From Pseudomonadota bacterium (lineage in GTDB: Bacteria; Pseudomonadota; Gammaproteobacteria; Steroidobacterales; Steroidobacteraceae): a DNA stretch of 64,000 nucleotides. Below the pieces are notes generated by a model that was given only the letters and a program-made list of their open reading frames with translations, had not been told where the DNA came from and did not search any database. The stretch lies in the NCBI GenBank assembly GCA_018241425.1, contig JAFEDU010000009.1:1-64000 (forward strand), in the 5' to 3' direction. Both the position numbers and the translations under genes were made by a program. Of this stretch, positions 43,097-52,567 are shown one piece after another. The first letter of the stretch is position 1. The number at the start of each line of letters is the position of its first letter.

Positions 43097-45052
43097 GTGC
43101 GCGTTCTGCTCATCACTCCGCCCATGACCCAGCTCAATACGCCGTACCCGGCCACGGCGTACCTGACGGGGTTCCTGCGACAGCATGCCGAGGGCCTCGG
43201 CCTCGAGGTGGCGCAGGCCGACGCGTCCCTCGGCCTCTTCCTGGAACTGTTCTCCGCGCCGGCCCTGACGCGCATGCGCGACGTGCTGAACGGGCGGCGC
43301 CGCAGCCAGCGCCCGCGCATCGCCCCTCCCCCCGCCATCGAACATTTCCTCCAGCACGCCGGGCAATACATCGACACCGTCGAGCCGACGGTGCGCATGC
43401 TGCAGCGGCGCGACCCGAGCCTCGCATTCCGGGTCGTCGGGCGCGCCTTCCTTCCCGAGGGCCCGCGCTTCGCCCACCTGTACGCTGACCCTGCGAGCCC
43501 CGAGGAGGACCCGCTGTTGTCGGCCTTCGGCGCCCTCGGGACGACCGAACAGGCCCGTTACCTCGCGAGCCTGTACGTGGACGACCTGGCCGATGTCTGG
43601 CGGCTGGGGATCGACCCGCGCTTCGAGCTGGCACGCTACGGCGAGCGGCTCGCCGCCAGTGCGCCCTCGTTCACGCCGCTGCAGGAGGCCCTGGACGCCG
43701 AACCGACGCTGGTCGACTCGATCCTCGATGCGCTCACGCAGAAGGTGATCGGGGACTCGCCCGATGTCGTTGCCCTGACCGCGCCGTTTCCGGGCAACGT
43801 CTACGGCGCTTTCCGGATGGCACGAACCATCCGCGCCCACGCGCCCAAGGCCACGCTGATCCTCGGGGGCGGCTGGGTCAACACGGAGCTGCGCTCGCTG
43901 AGCGATGCGCGGGTCTTTGATTACTTCGACTACGTGACCCTCGATGATGGGGAGCGGCCGCTGCTCAGCATCCTCAGGCGCCTGCGCGACCGGAGCACCC
44001 CGCTGGTGCGGACTTACGTCCGCGAGGGGTCGGCCGTCGCACTGCGCAACGACCCCTCCCAGCCCGACTTCCCGCAGCGCGAGACCGGCGTGCCGACCTA
44101 CGACGGCCTGCCGCTCGACCGCTACGTCTCGCTCCTGGAGATGTTGAATCCCATGCACCGGTTCTGGTCGGACGGGCGCTGGAACAAGATCACCCTGGCG
44201 CACGGCTGCTACTGGAAGAAGTGCTCCTTCTGCGATGTCTCCCTGGACTACATCGGCCGCTACGACCGGCCGGGCGAGGACCGGGTCATGCAGCGCATCC
44301 GCGCGCTGATCGCGGAAACCGGCGAGACCGGCTTCCACCTGGTGGACGAGGCGGCGCCGCCGGCCGGCATGCGGGCGCTGGCGCGCCAGCTCCTCGATGA
44401 GAAGCTCGCCATCACCTGGTGGGGCAACATCCGCTTCGAGAAGACCTTCACGCCCGAGCTGTGCCGGCTGCTCGCGAGCGCAGGCTGCGTCGCGGTCAGC
44501 GGCGGGCTCGAGGTTGCCTCCGACCGGCTGCTCAAGCTCATGCACAAGGGCGTGACGGTGCAGCAGGTCGCCCGGGTCACCCGGGCGTTCAGCGATGCCG
44601 GCATCATGGTGCACGCCTACCTGATGTACGGCTTCCCGACCGAGACCGTTCAGGACACCATCGATGCCCTCGAGCGGGTGCGCCAGCTGTTCGCGGCCGG
44701 CTGCATCCAGTCCGCCTACTGGCATCGCTTTGCCGCGACCGCCCACTCACCGATCGGGCTCGAGCCCCGCAAGTTCGGCATCACGCTGCGCCCGCCTGCG
44801 GACATCACCTTCGCCCACAACGATGTCGAGTTCGCGGACCCGACCGGCACCGACCACGACTTCCTGGGCCGGGGGCTGCGCAAGGCGCTCTACAACTACA
44901 TGCACGGGGTCGGCCTGGATACCGACGTGCGCGAATGGTTCGAGGAGTCCCCCGCGCCGCGCCGGCGCGCCAGGGGCAGGCCGGCGCGGCAGCGGCGCGC
45001 GGTTCCAGCCACCGCCGTGCCGCCACACCTGATCGAGGACTTCCTCGGCTGA
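43097..45052 (+). CDS. B12-binding domain radical SAM protein
   Basis: The 651-residue protein opens with a cobalamin-binding-like domain (MRVLLITPPMTQLNTPYPAT). The sequence ALTAPFPGNVYGAFRMARTI followed by TLILGGGWVNTELR continues the pattern of such domains. The radical SAM cluster motif is CX4CX2C (C371, C376, C379 in HGCYWKKCSFCD) and not the canonical CX3CX2C. A downstream YGFPTETVQDTIDALERV is typical of these proteins. The reaction, perhaps a methylation or other radical chemistry, cannot be named. It lies 9 bp before the rluE-like gene and starts with GTG. Confidence 0.88.
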   Translation: MRVLLITPPMTQLNTPYPATAYLTGFLRQHAEGLGLEVAQADASLGLFLELFSAPALTRMRDVLNGRRRSQRPRIAPPPAIEHFLQHAGQYIDTVEPTVRMLQRRDPSLAFRVVGRAFLPEGPRFAHLYADPASPEEDPLLSAFGALGTTEQARYLASLYVDDLADVWRLGIDPRFELARYGERLAASAPSFTPLQEALDAEPTLVDSILDALTQKVIGDSPDVVALTAPFPGNVYGAFRMARTIRAHAPKATLILGGGWVNTELRSLSDARVFDYFDYVTLDDGERPLLSILRRLRDRSTPLVRTYVREGSAVALRNDPSQPDFPQRETGVPTYDGLPLDRYVSLLEMLNPMHRFWSDGRWNKITLAHGCYWKKCSFCDVSLDYIGRYDRPGEDRVMQRIRALIAETGETGFHLVDEAAPPAGMRALARQLLDEKLAITWWGNIRFEKTFTPELCRLLASAGCVAVSGGLEVASDRLLKLMHKGVTVQQVARVTRAFSDAGIMVHAYLMYGFPTETVQDTIDALERVRQLFAAGCIQSAYWHRFAATAHSPIGLEPRKFGITLRPPADITFAHNDVEFADPTGTDHDFLGRGLRKALYNYMHGVGLDTDVREWFEESPAPRRRARGRPARQRRAVPATAVPPHLIEDFLG

Positions 45053-45061
45053 AGCGCCCGC

Positions 45062-45628
45062 GTGCTGATCGCCTTCAACAAGCCCTACGGCGTACTGTGC
45101 AAGTTCAGCGCCGAGCCGGCGCGCCCGACGCTCGCGGACTTCATCCGCGTACCCTCGGTGTACCCGGCCGGGAGGCTGGATGCGGACAGCGAGGGGCTGC
45201 TGCTGCTCACCGATGACGGTGCGCTCCAGGCCCGCATCGCGAGCCCGCGCTTCAAGCTCGCCAAGACCTACTGGGCCCAGGTCGAGGGGACCCCGACCGA
45301 GGCTGCGCTGGAGCGCCTGCGCTCCGGGGTGAACCTCGGGGATTTCACCACGCGGGTGGCCGGGGTGCGCCAGATCGATGAGCCTCCTGAGCTGTGGCCG
45401 CGCGATCCCCCGATCCGCTGGCGCGCGAAGATCCCCACCAGCTGGCTCGAAATCACGCTGCGCGAGGGCAAGAACCGCCAGGTGCGACGCATGACGGCCG
45501 CGGTGGGACTGCCCACGCTGCGGCTCATCCGCGCCGCCATCGGTACGCTGAGCGTCCGCGGCGTGGCCCCCGGCACCTGGCAGGAAACCGACGAGCGTTC
45601 GCTCTTCGGCAGCGCCAGCCCCTGCTAG
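45062..45628 (+). CDS. rluE: 23S rRNA pseudouridine synthase, RluE-like
   Basis: This 188-residue member of the RsuA/RluB/E/F family makes pseudouridine in 23S rRNA. The catalytic motif is GRLDADSEGLLLLTDDG with Asp40. KLAKTYWAQVEG and TLREGKNRQVRRMTAAVG are also characteristic. It lacks an S4 domain, as RluE does, so the E. coli target U2457 is plausible. GTG 45062 lies 9 bp after the radical SAM stop. Confidence 0.9.
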   Translation: MLIAFNKPYGVLCKFSAEPARPTLADFIRVPSVYPAGRLDADSEGLLLLTDDGALQARIASPRFKLAKTYWAQVEGTPTEAALERLRSGVNLGDFTTRVAGVRQIDEPPELWPRDPPIRWRAKIPTSWLEITLREGKNRQVRRMTAAVGLPTLRLIRAAIGTLSVRGVAPGTWQETDERSLFGSASPC

Positions 45629-45653
45629 CCGGACGCCGCGGCCCGCCCTGGGT

Positions 45654-45989
45654 CTAAGGTGCGTGGAAGGCGGCCTTGACCTGCCGCAGCAGCGACTTTG
45701 CCTGTTCCGCCTGGCCGGAGGCGCGCCGGGCCGTCTCGGCGCTGCGGGCGGGAACCGCCGCGATGTACGCCCGGTTGGCGCTCTGCAGGTCACCCGCAAC
45801 CTGGTAGCACTCGGCCGCTTGCTGGTATTGCCCCTGGGCGTAGAAGGCATCCGCGAGCCACTGCGCCTGGAGAGGGTCCGCCACCGGACAGCTTGCAGCC
45901 GGCCCCGCTACGTCGGCGTGCGCGCTCAACGCGCACAATAAGAGAACGGCGGGGACGAGAACGGATGTAAGTGAGCGGGAGTTGCGCAT
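45654..45989 (-). CDS. secreted hypothetical protein with a TPR-like repeat
   Basis: The 111-residue product has a signal peptide (about 1-26, LSAHA cleavage). The mature part includes QWLADAFYAQGQYQQAAECY and DLQSANRAYIAAV, which read like one degenerate TPR hairpin pair. I chose ATG 45989; the frame is open to 46016. No named family is recognised. It converges on rluE. Confidence 0.6.
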   Translation of the reverse strand: MRNSRSLTSVLVPAVLLLCALSAHADVAGPAASCPVADPLQAQWLADAFYAQGQYQQAAECYQVAGDLQSANRAYIAAVPARSAETARRASGQAEQAKSLLRQVKAAFHAP

Positions 45990-46078
45990 GCTCCCCTTGA
46001 TGGGGCCGCCTGCCACTCACCCCATGCGTCGCGCGATGGGCCTCAGGCTCACCCTCCCGAGGGAGATGCCGATCGCCC

Positions 46079-46852
46079 TCAGCGCGTGCGATAGGAGTCG
46101 GCGACCACCCAGGCCGCCGAACTCAGCGCACCCGACAGCAGGAACTCGCTCCACGGCTCCCAGCGCGCGGCGCCGGAGGCAACCTGGGGAAGCCATACCA
46201 GGACAGTGAATCCCGCCATCTGCAGCGCGGTCAGCATGGCGGCACCGGATGCCCAGAAGCCGGTGAGCATGGAGACACCGGCGGCGAGGTAGAAGGAGCC
46301 GGTCAGGCGTGCCCAGGCCTCGTGCGCGGGGAGCCACGCCGGAACCAGGGATGCGGTTTCCTTCAGGTACACCAGGTGGGCGAGCCCCAGGGGAATCAGT
46401 GCCAGGCCGAAGATCACCCGCCCGGTCCGGATCCCGCCGCGCCCGGTGAACATCCGCGGCGCCCCGGCCGAGTCGCGGGCCCGCTGCGCGAACACCACAC
46501 AGGCACCGGCGACCATCACCGCGATCTCCCCGCAGCTCTCCCAGGCGACTTCCACGCCCGGCGCACTGAGGATGACCGGCACCCGGAATGCCAGCATCCA
46601 TACCCAGAGACTTCCCAACAGCAGCCCGGCGGCCCAGGCCTCCGCCCGGGCCACCAGGAGCGCGACGCCGGCCCCGACGAACACGAGCGCCGTCAGGTAG
46701 ACCTGTACGGTGCGCCCCGGGATCCCGGCCGGTGCCGGATCCCACACCGGTGCAAAGTCGCCGCGGACCAGCCCCGATATACCCAGCACCAGGAGGATGG
46801 CCGCGAAGGCGACCTGGCTGCGGTTACCCGCGTAGGCAGATGCTCGGTTCAT
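46079..46852 (-). CDS. DoxX-like integral membrane protein
   Basis: This protein of about 257 residues has seven or eight hydrophobic segments in two similar halves (AFAAILLVLGISGLVRGDFA and GRVIFGLALIPLGLAHLVYL). The second half resembles the DoxX superfamily (LTGSFYLAAGVSMLTGFWAS). Function is unknown. GAGG precedes ATG 46852; a TTG at 46861 is the alternative. It follows the IorAB-like genes on the same strand, so it could share their transcript. Confidence 0.65.
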   Translation of the reverse strand: MNRASAYAGNRSQVAFAAILLVLGISGLVRGDFAPVWDPAPAGIPGRTVQVYLTALVFVGAGVALLVARAEAWAAGLLLGSLWVWMLAFRVPVILSAPGVEVAWESCGEIAVMVAGACVVFAQRARDSAGAPRMFTGRGGIRTGRVIFGLALIPLGLAHLVYLKETASLVPAWLPAHEAWARLTGSFYLAAGVSMLTGFWASGAAMLTALQMAGFTVLVWLPQVASGAARWEPWSEFLLSGALSSAAWVVADSYRTR

Positions 46853-46897
46853 CGGCCTCAATCCCTCGCGAGTCCCGGCGCGAGCGTGCCGGCATCT

Positions 46898-49069
46898 TCA
46901 GGCCAGGCCGTGTGCCGAGATCGGGAGTGAGCGCACCCGCTTGCCGGTCGCGGCGTAGAGCGCGTTGCACACCGCCGGTGCGATCGGCGGCACCCCGGTC
47001 TCCCCGATGCCGCCGGGCTTGCCCACGCTCGGCACGATGTGGATGTCGAACTGCGGCGTCTCGTTCAGCCGCAGTACCCGGTAGGCATTGAAGTTCCGCT
47101 GCTGTACCTGGCCGTTGCGCACGGTGATATCGCCCCACAGGGCCGCAGAGAGCCCATACACCATGCCACTTTCGAGCTGGGACTCGATGATGCGCGGGTT
47201 GACGGTCTGGCCGCAGTCGATGACGCAGGTCATGCGGTGCACGCGCAGCGTGCCGCGCTCGATGGACACCTCGGCGACCTGCGCGATGAGCGAGGTATAG
47301 CCCTCCATGAACGCGATGCCCTGGTAGTGCCCCGCCGGGGGATGGCCCCACTGGGAGCGCTCGGCCGCGAGCCGTAAGACCTCCAGGTGCCGCGGCTTGC
47401 CGGCGAGGAGCTCGCGCCGGAACGCGAGAGGGTCCTTGCCCGCCAGCTGTGCCAGCTCGTCGATGGAGCTCTCCACCGCGAAGCAGTTCGGGCCGTGGCT
47501 CACCGAACGCAGGTATCCCACGTCGATGCCGATCTCCTGCCGCGTATAGTTGAGCCCGAAGTTCGCCACGGCGTACGGGAAGTTCTGGACGTACTCGATC
47601 ACCGAGTCGAAGGGATCCTTGTTGGTGGGATCAAAGCGCGCCGTGATGGAGGGACTGGTGACGTGGAGTGCCCAGGCACTGAGGCGTCCCTGGGCATCCA
47701 GGCCCGCCCGCACCGCTTCCAGCGCCGGCGGCCGGAAGTAGTCGTTCGTCATGTCGTCCTCGCGCGTCCAGACGACCTTCACCGGCACGCCGAGTGCCTT
47801 GGACGCGATCACCGCGGCCGGCACGAAGTCCACTTCCAGTCGTCGCCCGAACCCGCCGCCGAGGAGCGTCGTGTGCACGTCCACCTGCGCGGGCTTCAGC
47901 CCCGCCGCCTCCGCCGCGATCGCCTGGGCAATGGACTGCACCTGCGTGCCGACGTACAGGTCGCAGTGGCTGCCCTTCACGTCGGCCGTGCAGTTCATCG
48001 GTTCCATGGTGGCGTGCGCCAGCATCGGCAGCTCGTACACGGCCTCGAAGCGCTTGGCCGCCTGGCTCAAGCCCTTCTCGGCATCCCCTCCCTTGAGCGG
48101 TGCGGCCACGTCGTCGCTGGTGAGGGCCGACAAGCCGGGCTTCTTCGCCGCCTCCAGGAGCCGGGCGCGGATGGCGGCGTTGTCCAGTTGCGCGTTCGGG
48201 CCCGGAGCCCACCTGATCGTCAGGGCGTCGCGCGCCTTGCGCGCCTGCCAGAAATGGTCGGCAACCACGATCGCCTGCGTGTCGCTCGCGATCACGCGCC
48301 GCACACCGGGCATCGCCTCAGCCGCCTTCGCGTCGATGCTCTGGATCCTGCCGCCCAGCTGCGGGGCGAGCGCCACGGTCGCATACAGCATCCCGGGCAG
48401 CCTCACGTCGAGCCCGAACTCGGCGGTCCCATCGACCTTGGAGGGTGTGTCCAGCCGTGGCTGCGGGCGTCCGATGATCCGGAACTGCCCCGGGTCCTTG
48501 AGCTTCACGTCCTTGGGCACCGGCAGCCGCGCGGCGGCGGCGGCCAGTTCGCCGTAGGTTGCGGTACGACCGGAGGCGGTCACCCGGCCCTCGGCGGCCT
48601 GGCAGGCCGACGCCGGCACGCCGAAGCGCTGCGCGGCCGCGGCGACGAGCATCAGCCGTGCCTGGGCGCCGGCCTTGCGCAGCTTCTCCCACGCGTCCGG
48701 CACGCTGTTGCTGGTGCCGGTGACCTGCCCGCCGTTGAGTGCGTTGACGTAGGCATCCCCGACGGGCGCAGCGACGACGCGCACGCGTGCCGGGTCGATC
48801 TCGAGTTCCTCGGCGATCAGCATCGGCAGGGCGGTATAGACGCCCTGCCCCATCTCCGAGCGATCCACCAGCATGGTGATGGAGTCGTCGCTCCCGATGC
48901 GCAGCCAGGCATTGAGCTCGCTCACAGGGCGGCCGGGGGTGCGCGGACCGGTGGCGGGCGCGGCAAGGCTCACCCCGAGCACCAGGCCCCCGCCGGCGAG
49001 CGCGCTGTGCTTCAGGAAGTCGCGACGCGACCAGCGTGACGGCGGGTGCCCGGGAGCGCGCGCACTCAT
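46898..49069 (-). CDS. iorB: molybdopterin-binding large subunit of an IorB-like aldehyde/isoquinoline oxidoreductase
   Basis: The 723-residue large subunit has a Tat signal (SRRDFLKHSALAGGG), the molybdopterin-binding segments VRVVAAPVGDAYVNALNGGQ and TTLLGGGFGRRLEVDFVPAA, and the catalytic Glu region GGIGETGVPPIAPAV near the end. It belongs to the xanthine oxidase family and probably hydroxylates an N-heterocycle or aldehyde in the periplasm. It overlaps the small iron-sulfur subunit gene by 4 bp. Substrate is not clear from sequence. Confidence 0.9.
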   Translation of the reverse strand: MSARAPGHPPSRWSRRDFLKHSALAGGGLVLGVSLAAPATGPRTPGRPVSELNAWLRIGSDDSITMLVDRSEMGQGVYTALPMLIAEELEIDPARVRVVAAPVGDAYVNALNGGQVTGTSNSVPDAWEKLRKAGAQARLMLVAAAAQRFGVPASACQAAEGRVTASGRTATYGELAAAAARLPVPKDVKLKDPGQFRIIGRPQPRLDTPSKVDGTAEFGLDVRLPGMLYATVALAPQLGGRIQSIDAKAAEAMPGVRRVIASDTQAIVVADHFWQARKARDALTIRWAPGPNAQLDNAAIRARLLEAAKKPGLSALTSDDVAAPLKGGDAEKGLSQAAKRFEAVYELPMLAHATMEPMNCTADVKGSHCDLYVGTQVQSIAQAIAAEAAGLKPAQVDVHTTLLGGGFGRRLEVDFVPAAVIASKALGVPVKVVWTREDDMTNDYFRPPALEAVRAGLDAQGRLSAWALHVTSPSITARFDPTNKDPFDSVIEYVQNFPYAVANFGLNYTRQEIGIDVGYLRSVSHGPNCFAVESSIDELAQLAGKDPLAFRRELLAGKPRHLEVLRLAAERSQWGHPPAGHYQGIAFMEGYTSLIAQVAEVSIERGTLRVHRMTCVIDCGQTVNPRIIESQLESGMVYGLSAALWGDITVRNGQVQQRNFNAYRVLRLNETPQFDIHIVPSVGKPGGIGETGVPPIAPAVCNALYAATGKRVRSLPISAHGLA

Positions 49070-49536
49070 GACCCGCTACCGTCCCGCAGCAGCTCCGCGG
49101 CGCGGTGCACCGCGCGGCGGATCCGGGCGTAAGTGCCGCAGCGGCAGAGGTTGCCAGAGAGTGCCGCGTCGATCTCGGCATCGCTCGGGCTCGGGTTGGA
49201 CTTCAGCAGCGCAACGGCCGACATGATCTGACCGGACTGGCAGTAGCCGCACTGGGGGACATCGATCTCGATCCAGGCACGCTGCACGGCATGGCTGCGA
49301 TCGGCGGATATCCCCTCGATGGTCGTGATGGACTTGCCCTCGACGGCACTCAGGGGCAGGAGACAGGAACGCACGGGTGCACCCTCGAGGTGCACCGTGC
49401 AGGCACCGCACAGCGCCATGCCGCATCCGTACTTCGTGCCGGTCAGCCCGAGATGGTCCCGCAGGACCCACAGCAGCGGCGTGTCCGGAGCCGCATCGAC
49501 GGCCTGCTCGTGACCGTTCAGTGTGAACTTCGCCAT
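49066..49536 (-). CDS. iorA: [2Fe-2S] small subunit of the IorAB-like oxidoreductase
   Basis: The 156-residue protein has the two cluster sites of the family. The ferredoxin-like cluster is in YGCGMALCGACTVHLEG with a later Cys in VRSCLLPL. The second is CGYCQSGQIMSAVALL with GNLCRCGTYARIRRAV. It passes electrons from the molybdopterin subunit to an acceptor such as a cytochrome. I chose ATG 49536; the frame is open to 49566. Confidence 0.94.
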   Translation of the reverse strand: MAKFTLNGHEQAVDAAPDTPLLWVLRDHLGLTGTKYGCGMALCGACTVHLEGAPVRSCLLPLSAVEGKSITTIEGISADRSHAVQRAWIEIDVPQCGYCQSGQIMSAVALLKSNPSPSDAEIDAALSGNLCRCGTYARIRRAVHRAAELLRDGSGS

Positions 49537-49740
49537 GCCGATCCGTAACCCCCGATTTTCAGTCACAAAAAGATGCTACGCGATTCGCCATGCCGGGGAC
49601 AGGGGACCGGAGTTGCGCACCCGGGGATCCGACCAGGTTGGACTTCCAGGGGGCTCAACACAGTAGTTCTTCAGGGGCGTCCATGGCGAGCGGCCTCATC
49701 TGTCAACATGCGGTGCACGTGAGGCACCAACGGGGGAGCG

Positions 49741-50943
49741 ATGGCACTCGATGGCGATCTTGACTGCTTGAAGCTGGACACGTCCCAGATCGAGGACGGT
49801 CTACGGCACATCGACCGCCAGCGCTTCCCGCTCAACTATCGCAAGCTAACCGACGAGCTGGCCCGGCGGCGCGCCCAGGAGCAGGCGACCATGGCCCCCA
49901 CCCCGGTACGCGCGCCGCTGCGCTTCGAATTCCGCGGCGAGACCCGTGAGTACTTCCGCATCTGGATCGTGAATCTCGCGCTCACGATCGTGACGCTCGG
50001 GGTGTACTCGGCCTGGGCCAAGGTGCGCCGCCAGCGCTACTTCCACAGCAACACCTTCCTCGCCGGGAGTGCCTTCGGCTACCACGCGGACCCGGTGCGC
50101 ATCCTCATCGGGCGCGCCATCGCGGCGGTGCTGGTCGGCAGCTACTTCGTGGCGGTGCGCATCTCGGTGGTCGCGACACTTGCCGCAGGCGCCGTGATCT
50201 TTCTCGCGCTGCCGTGGCTCGTGGTCAAGTCGCGGATGTTCTCGGCGCGCGTGACCTCGTGGCGGGGGCTGCGCTTCAACTTCCGGCCGGACTATCGCCG
50301 CGCCTACCTGATCTTCGCGGGCGGCCTTATCCTCACCATCCTGACCCTGGGCCTGTTCGCGCCGCGGATGTCGCGTGAGCGCTACCGCTTCATCGTCACC
50401 CGTACGTCATACGCCGACACCCCCTTCGAATCCGACCCGGGCATCGGGCGGTTCTACCAGACGACCTTTGGCGCCATAGGACTGGCCGTGGGCGTGGGGA
50501 TCTTCGTCATGATGTTCATGACCGCGCTCATCAAGGGACTGGACTTCAATCCCCACAGCTCCCATACCGCGGCCAAGGTCGTGCCACTGATCTCGCTGTT
50601 CTTCAACTACGCGATCCTAGGGCCCGTGGTCCTGGGTTACACCCAGTCCCGCAACCTCAACGAAGTCCTCAACCATACGACGCTCGGTCCCCACGCCTTC
50701 TCGAGCGCGCTCGGCGCCCAGCGCCTGATCGGGCTCTACCTCGGAAACGTGTTCGCCATCGTCGGCACCCTCGGGATGCTGACACCCTGGGCGGAGATCC
50801 GCCTGATGCGCTATCGCCTGGAATCAGTGCAGCTACTCGCGGGCCAGTCGCTCGACGACTTCGTGGCCCGCGCCCCGCAGTCAGTGCCGGCCGCGGCGGC
50901 CGAGGAGCTGGCCTCGTTCCTCGACCTGGACTTCGGCTTCTGA
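49741..50943 (+). CDS. yjgN: YjgN/DUF898 family membrane protein
   Basis: The 400-residue protein starts with a soluble Asp/Arg-rich stretch (about 1-55), then carries repeated DUF898 elements: FEFRGETREYFRIWIVNL, TIVTLGVYSAWAKVRRQRYF and FAGGLILTILTLGLFAPRMS. Six or more helices are visible. Function is unknown. GGGGGAGCG precedes ATG 49741. It lies 6 bp upstream of an M48 peptidase gene, the usual partner. Confidence 0.9.
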   Translation: MALDGDLDCLKLDTSQIEDGLRHIDRQRFPLNYRKLTDELARRRAQEQATMAPTPVRAPLRFEFRGETREYFRIWIVNLALTIVTLGVYSAWAKVRRQRYFHSNTFLAGSAFGYHADPVRILIGRAIAAVLVGSYFVAVRISVVATLAAGAVIFLALPWLVVKSRMFSARVTSWRGLRFNFRPDYRRAYLIFAGGLILTILTLGLFAPRMSRERYRFIVTRTSYADTPFESDPGIGRFYQTTFGAIGLAVGVGIFVMMFMTALIKGLDFNPHSSHTAAKVVPLISLFFNYAILGPVVLGYTQSRNLNEVLNHTTLGPHAFSSALGAQRLIGLYLGNVFAIVGTLGMLTPWAEIRLMRYRLESVQLLAGQSLDDFVARAPQSVPAAAAEELASFLDLDFGF

Positions 50944-50949
50944 AGACGC

Positions 50950-51996
50950 ATGGCTTCCGAGGGCATCCGCGCGCTCTTCTACGACGGCCACAGCTCCCGA
51001 GCACGACCGGTACGGCTGGCCTTCACTTCGAGCAGCACTGACGCCGCACTCACGATCGACGACGGTACACAACCGCACACCCTGCCGCTGCGGGAGCTGC
51101 GCCTGGGCGAGCGCGTGGGCGGCACCCCGCGCCTGGTGACCCTGCCGGATGGGGCGTCGCTGGAGATCCAGGACAACGATGCCTTCGATGCATGGCTGCG
51201 CGCGGCGGCGGTGCGCACGCCCGAACAGGCGGTACGCTGGCTGGAGAGCCGCTGGCAGTACGCCCTGTTCGCCACCGCGCTGACGGTCCTCGTCAGTATC
51301 GCATTGCTGCGCTGGGGACTGCCGGCGCTCACCACGCGCGCGGTCCGCTTCGTCCCGCCGAGCGTGGATGCCCTGATTGCACGCGATTCCCTGCGGGCCC
51401 TCGACCTCACGACCTTCGGCCCGTCGCAGCTGTCGCAGGACGAGCGCCAGCATCTCACCGCGCTGTTCGCGGAAGTCGCGCATGATGCCCAGCCGCCGGG
51501 GCTTCAGTTCCGGATCGAGTTCCGCAAGGGCAACCGCGTGGGCGCCAACGCCTTCGCGCTGCCCTCGGGCGTGGTCGTCCTCACCGACGAGCTCGTGGGC
51601 TTTGCCCGGAATGACGATGAACTGCGCGGAGTCTTCGCGCATGAGGTCGGCCATTTGCGCAACCGACATGCGATGCGCATGCTGATGCAGGGCTCGGGCA
51701 GCGCGCTCCTGCTGGTGGGCGTATTCGGGGACGTGAGCGCGGCCTCCTCGCTCACCGCGGTCGCGCCCACCCTCCTGGTGAGCCAGGGCTATTCGCGCGA
51801 TTTCGAACGCGAGGCCGACGCCTTCGCCTTCACCTGGCTCGCCGCACACGGCATCGGCCCCGAGCACCTGTCGGCGCTGCTGCGCCGCCTTCCGGGCGCC
51901 GGGTCGGGTGGGTACCTCGAGAGCCACCCCGATCTCGAGGAGCGGGTCGAGGCGGCGCACCAGGCGGCCGCGCCGCCCACACCAGGCCCAAAATAA
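50950..51996 (+). CDS. M48 family membrane metallopeptidase
   Basis: This 348-residue zinc peptidase has an N-terminal soluble domain (about 1-95), one TM segment (about 103-121, QYALFATALTVLVSIALLRW) and a catalytic domain. The zinc motif is HEVGH at 231-235 and the third ligand Glu is in SRDFEREADAFAF. M48 enzymes degrade misfolded or lipid-linked envelope proteins. The pairing with YjgN is conserved in many proteobacteria and suggests joint function in the inner membrane. Confidence 0.9.
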   Translation: MASEGIRALFYDGHSSRARPVRLAFTSSSTDAALTIDDGTQPHTLPLRELRLGERVGGTPRLVTLPDGASLEIQDNDAFDAWLRAAAVRTPEQAVRWLESRWQYALFATALTVLVSIALLRWGLPALTTRAVRFVPPSVDALIARDSLRALDLTTFGPSQLSQDERQHLTALFAEVAHDAQPPGLQFRIEFRKGNRVGANAFALPSGVVVLTDELVGFARNDDELRGVFAHEVGHLRNRHAMRMLMQGSGSALLLVGVFGDVSAASSLTAVAPTLLVSQGYSRDFEREADAFAFTWLAAHGIGPEHLSALLRRLPGAGSGGYLESHPDLEERVEAAHQAAAPPTPGPK

Positions 51997-52092
51997 TCTA
52001 TCTTCGGACCGCAGGAAGCGGACCCGCCATGCGCCCAAATTGCATGGAATGGCCGTGAACGCACCCGCCGCATATCACGAGGAACGACTCTC

Positions 52093-52545
52093 ATGCCTGA
52101 CGCTGCACATGCCGACGACTGGCGCGCCATCGAGCAGGTCCTGTATGCCTACGCCTGGATGGTGGACCGGCGCGAGTGGGACCTGATGGACTCGGTGTTC
52201 GCACCCGATGCCACCATCGACTACACGAGCACCGGCGGGCGCAAGGGACCGTACCGCGAGACGCTCGAGTGGCTCGCGCGGGCGCTCGCGCCCTGGCCGA
52301 TCAACCTGCACCACATCACCAACGTCGCGCTCACCCTCGAGGGCGACCGGGCCCGCGCGCGCTGCTACTTCAACGCGCCGATGGGGCGCAGGCGCCCCGA
52401 CGGCAGCCAGGACGTGATCGTCAACGCCGGCTTCTACTTCGATTCCCTGGTGAAACTGCCGGCGGGGTGGCGCATCCGCGAGCGTGTCTGCGAACAGACG
52501 GTGATGATCGGGCAGCTGCCGGCGGGCTACGTCATCCCGGGCTGA
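52093..52545 (+). CDS. SnoaL-like / NTF2-fold protein
   Basis: The 150-residue protein has the SnoaL-type N-terminus (RAIEQVLYAYAWMVDRREWD, DSVFAPDATIDYTSTGG) and matching C-terminal strands (FDSLVKLPAGWRIRERVC). Such proteins act as isomerases or dehydratases on small ring substrates, but active residues cannot be assigned. It stands alone and converges on the EAL gene with 22 bp between their stops. Confidence 0.85.
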   Translation: MPDAAHADDWRAIEQVLYAYAWMVDRREWDLMDSVFAPDATIDYTSTGGRKGPYRETLEWLARALAPWPINLHHITNVALTLEGDRARARCYFNAPMGRRRPDGSQDVIVNAGFYFDSLVKLPAGWRIRERVCEQTVMIGQLPAGYVIPG

Positions 52546-52567
52546 GCGTGCCGGGCGGGGCTTAAGC

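Noticed and set aside
46327..46336. Third partial copy of the tRNA-Asn 3' end (CGGGGAGCCA)
   Set aside because: Only 10 bases match, inside a coding gene in GC-rich DNA, so chance is the better explanation.
47387..49039. Long plus-strand open frame opposite iorB
   Set aside because: It is another GC-driven shadow; the molybdopterin subunit on the minus strand is convincing.
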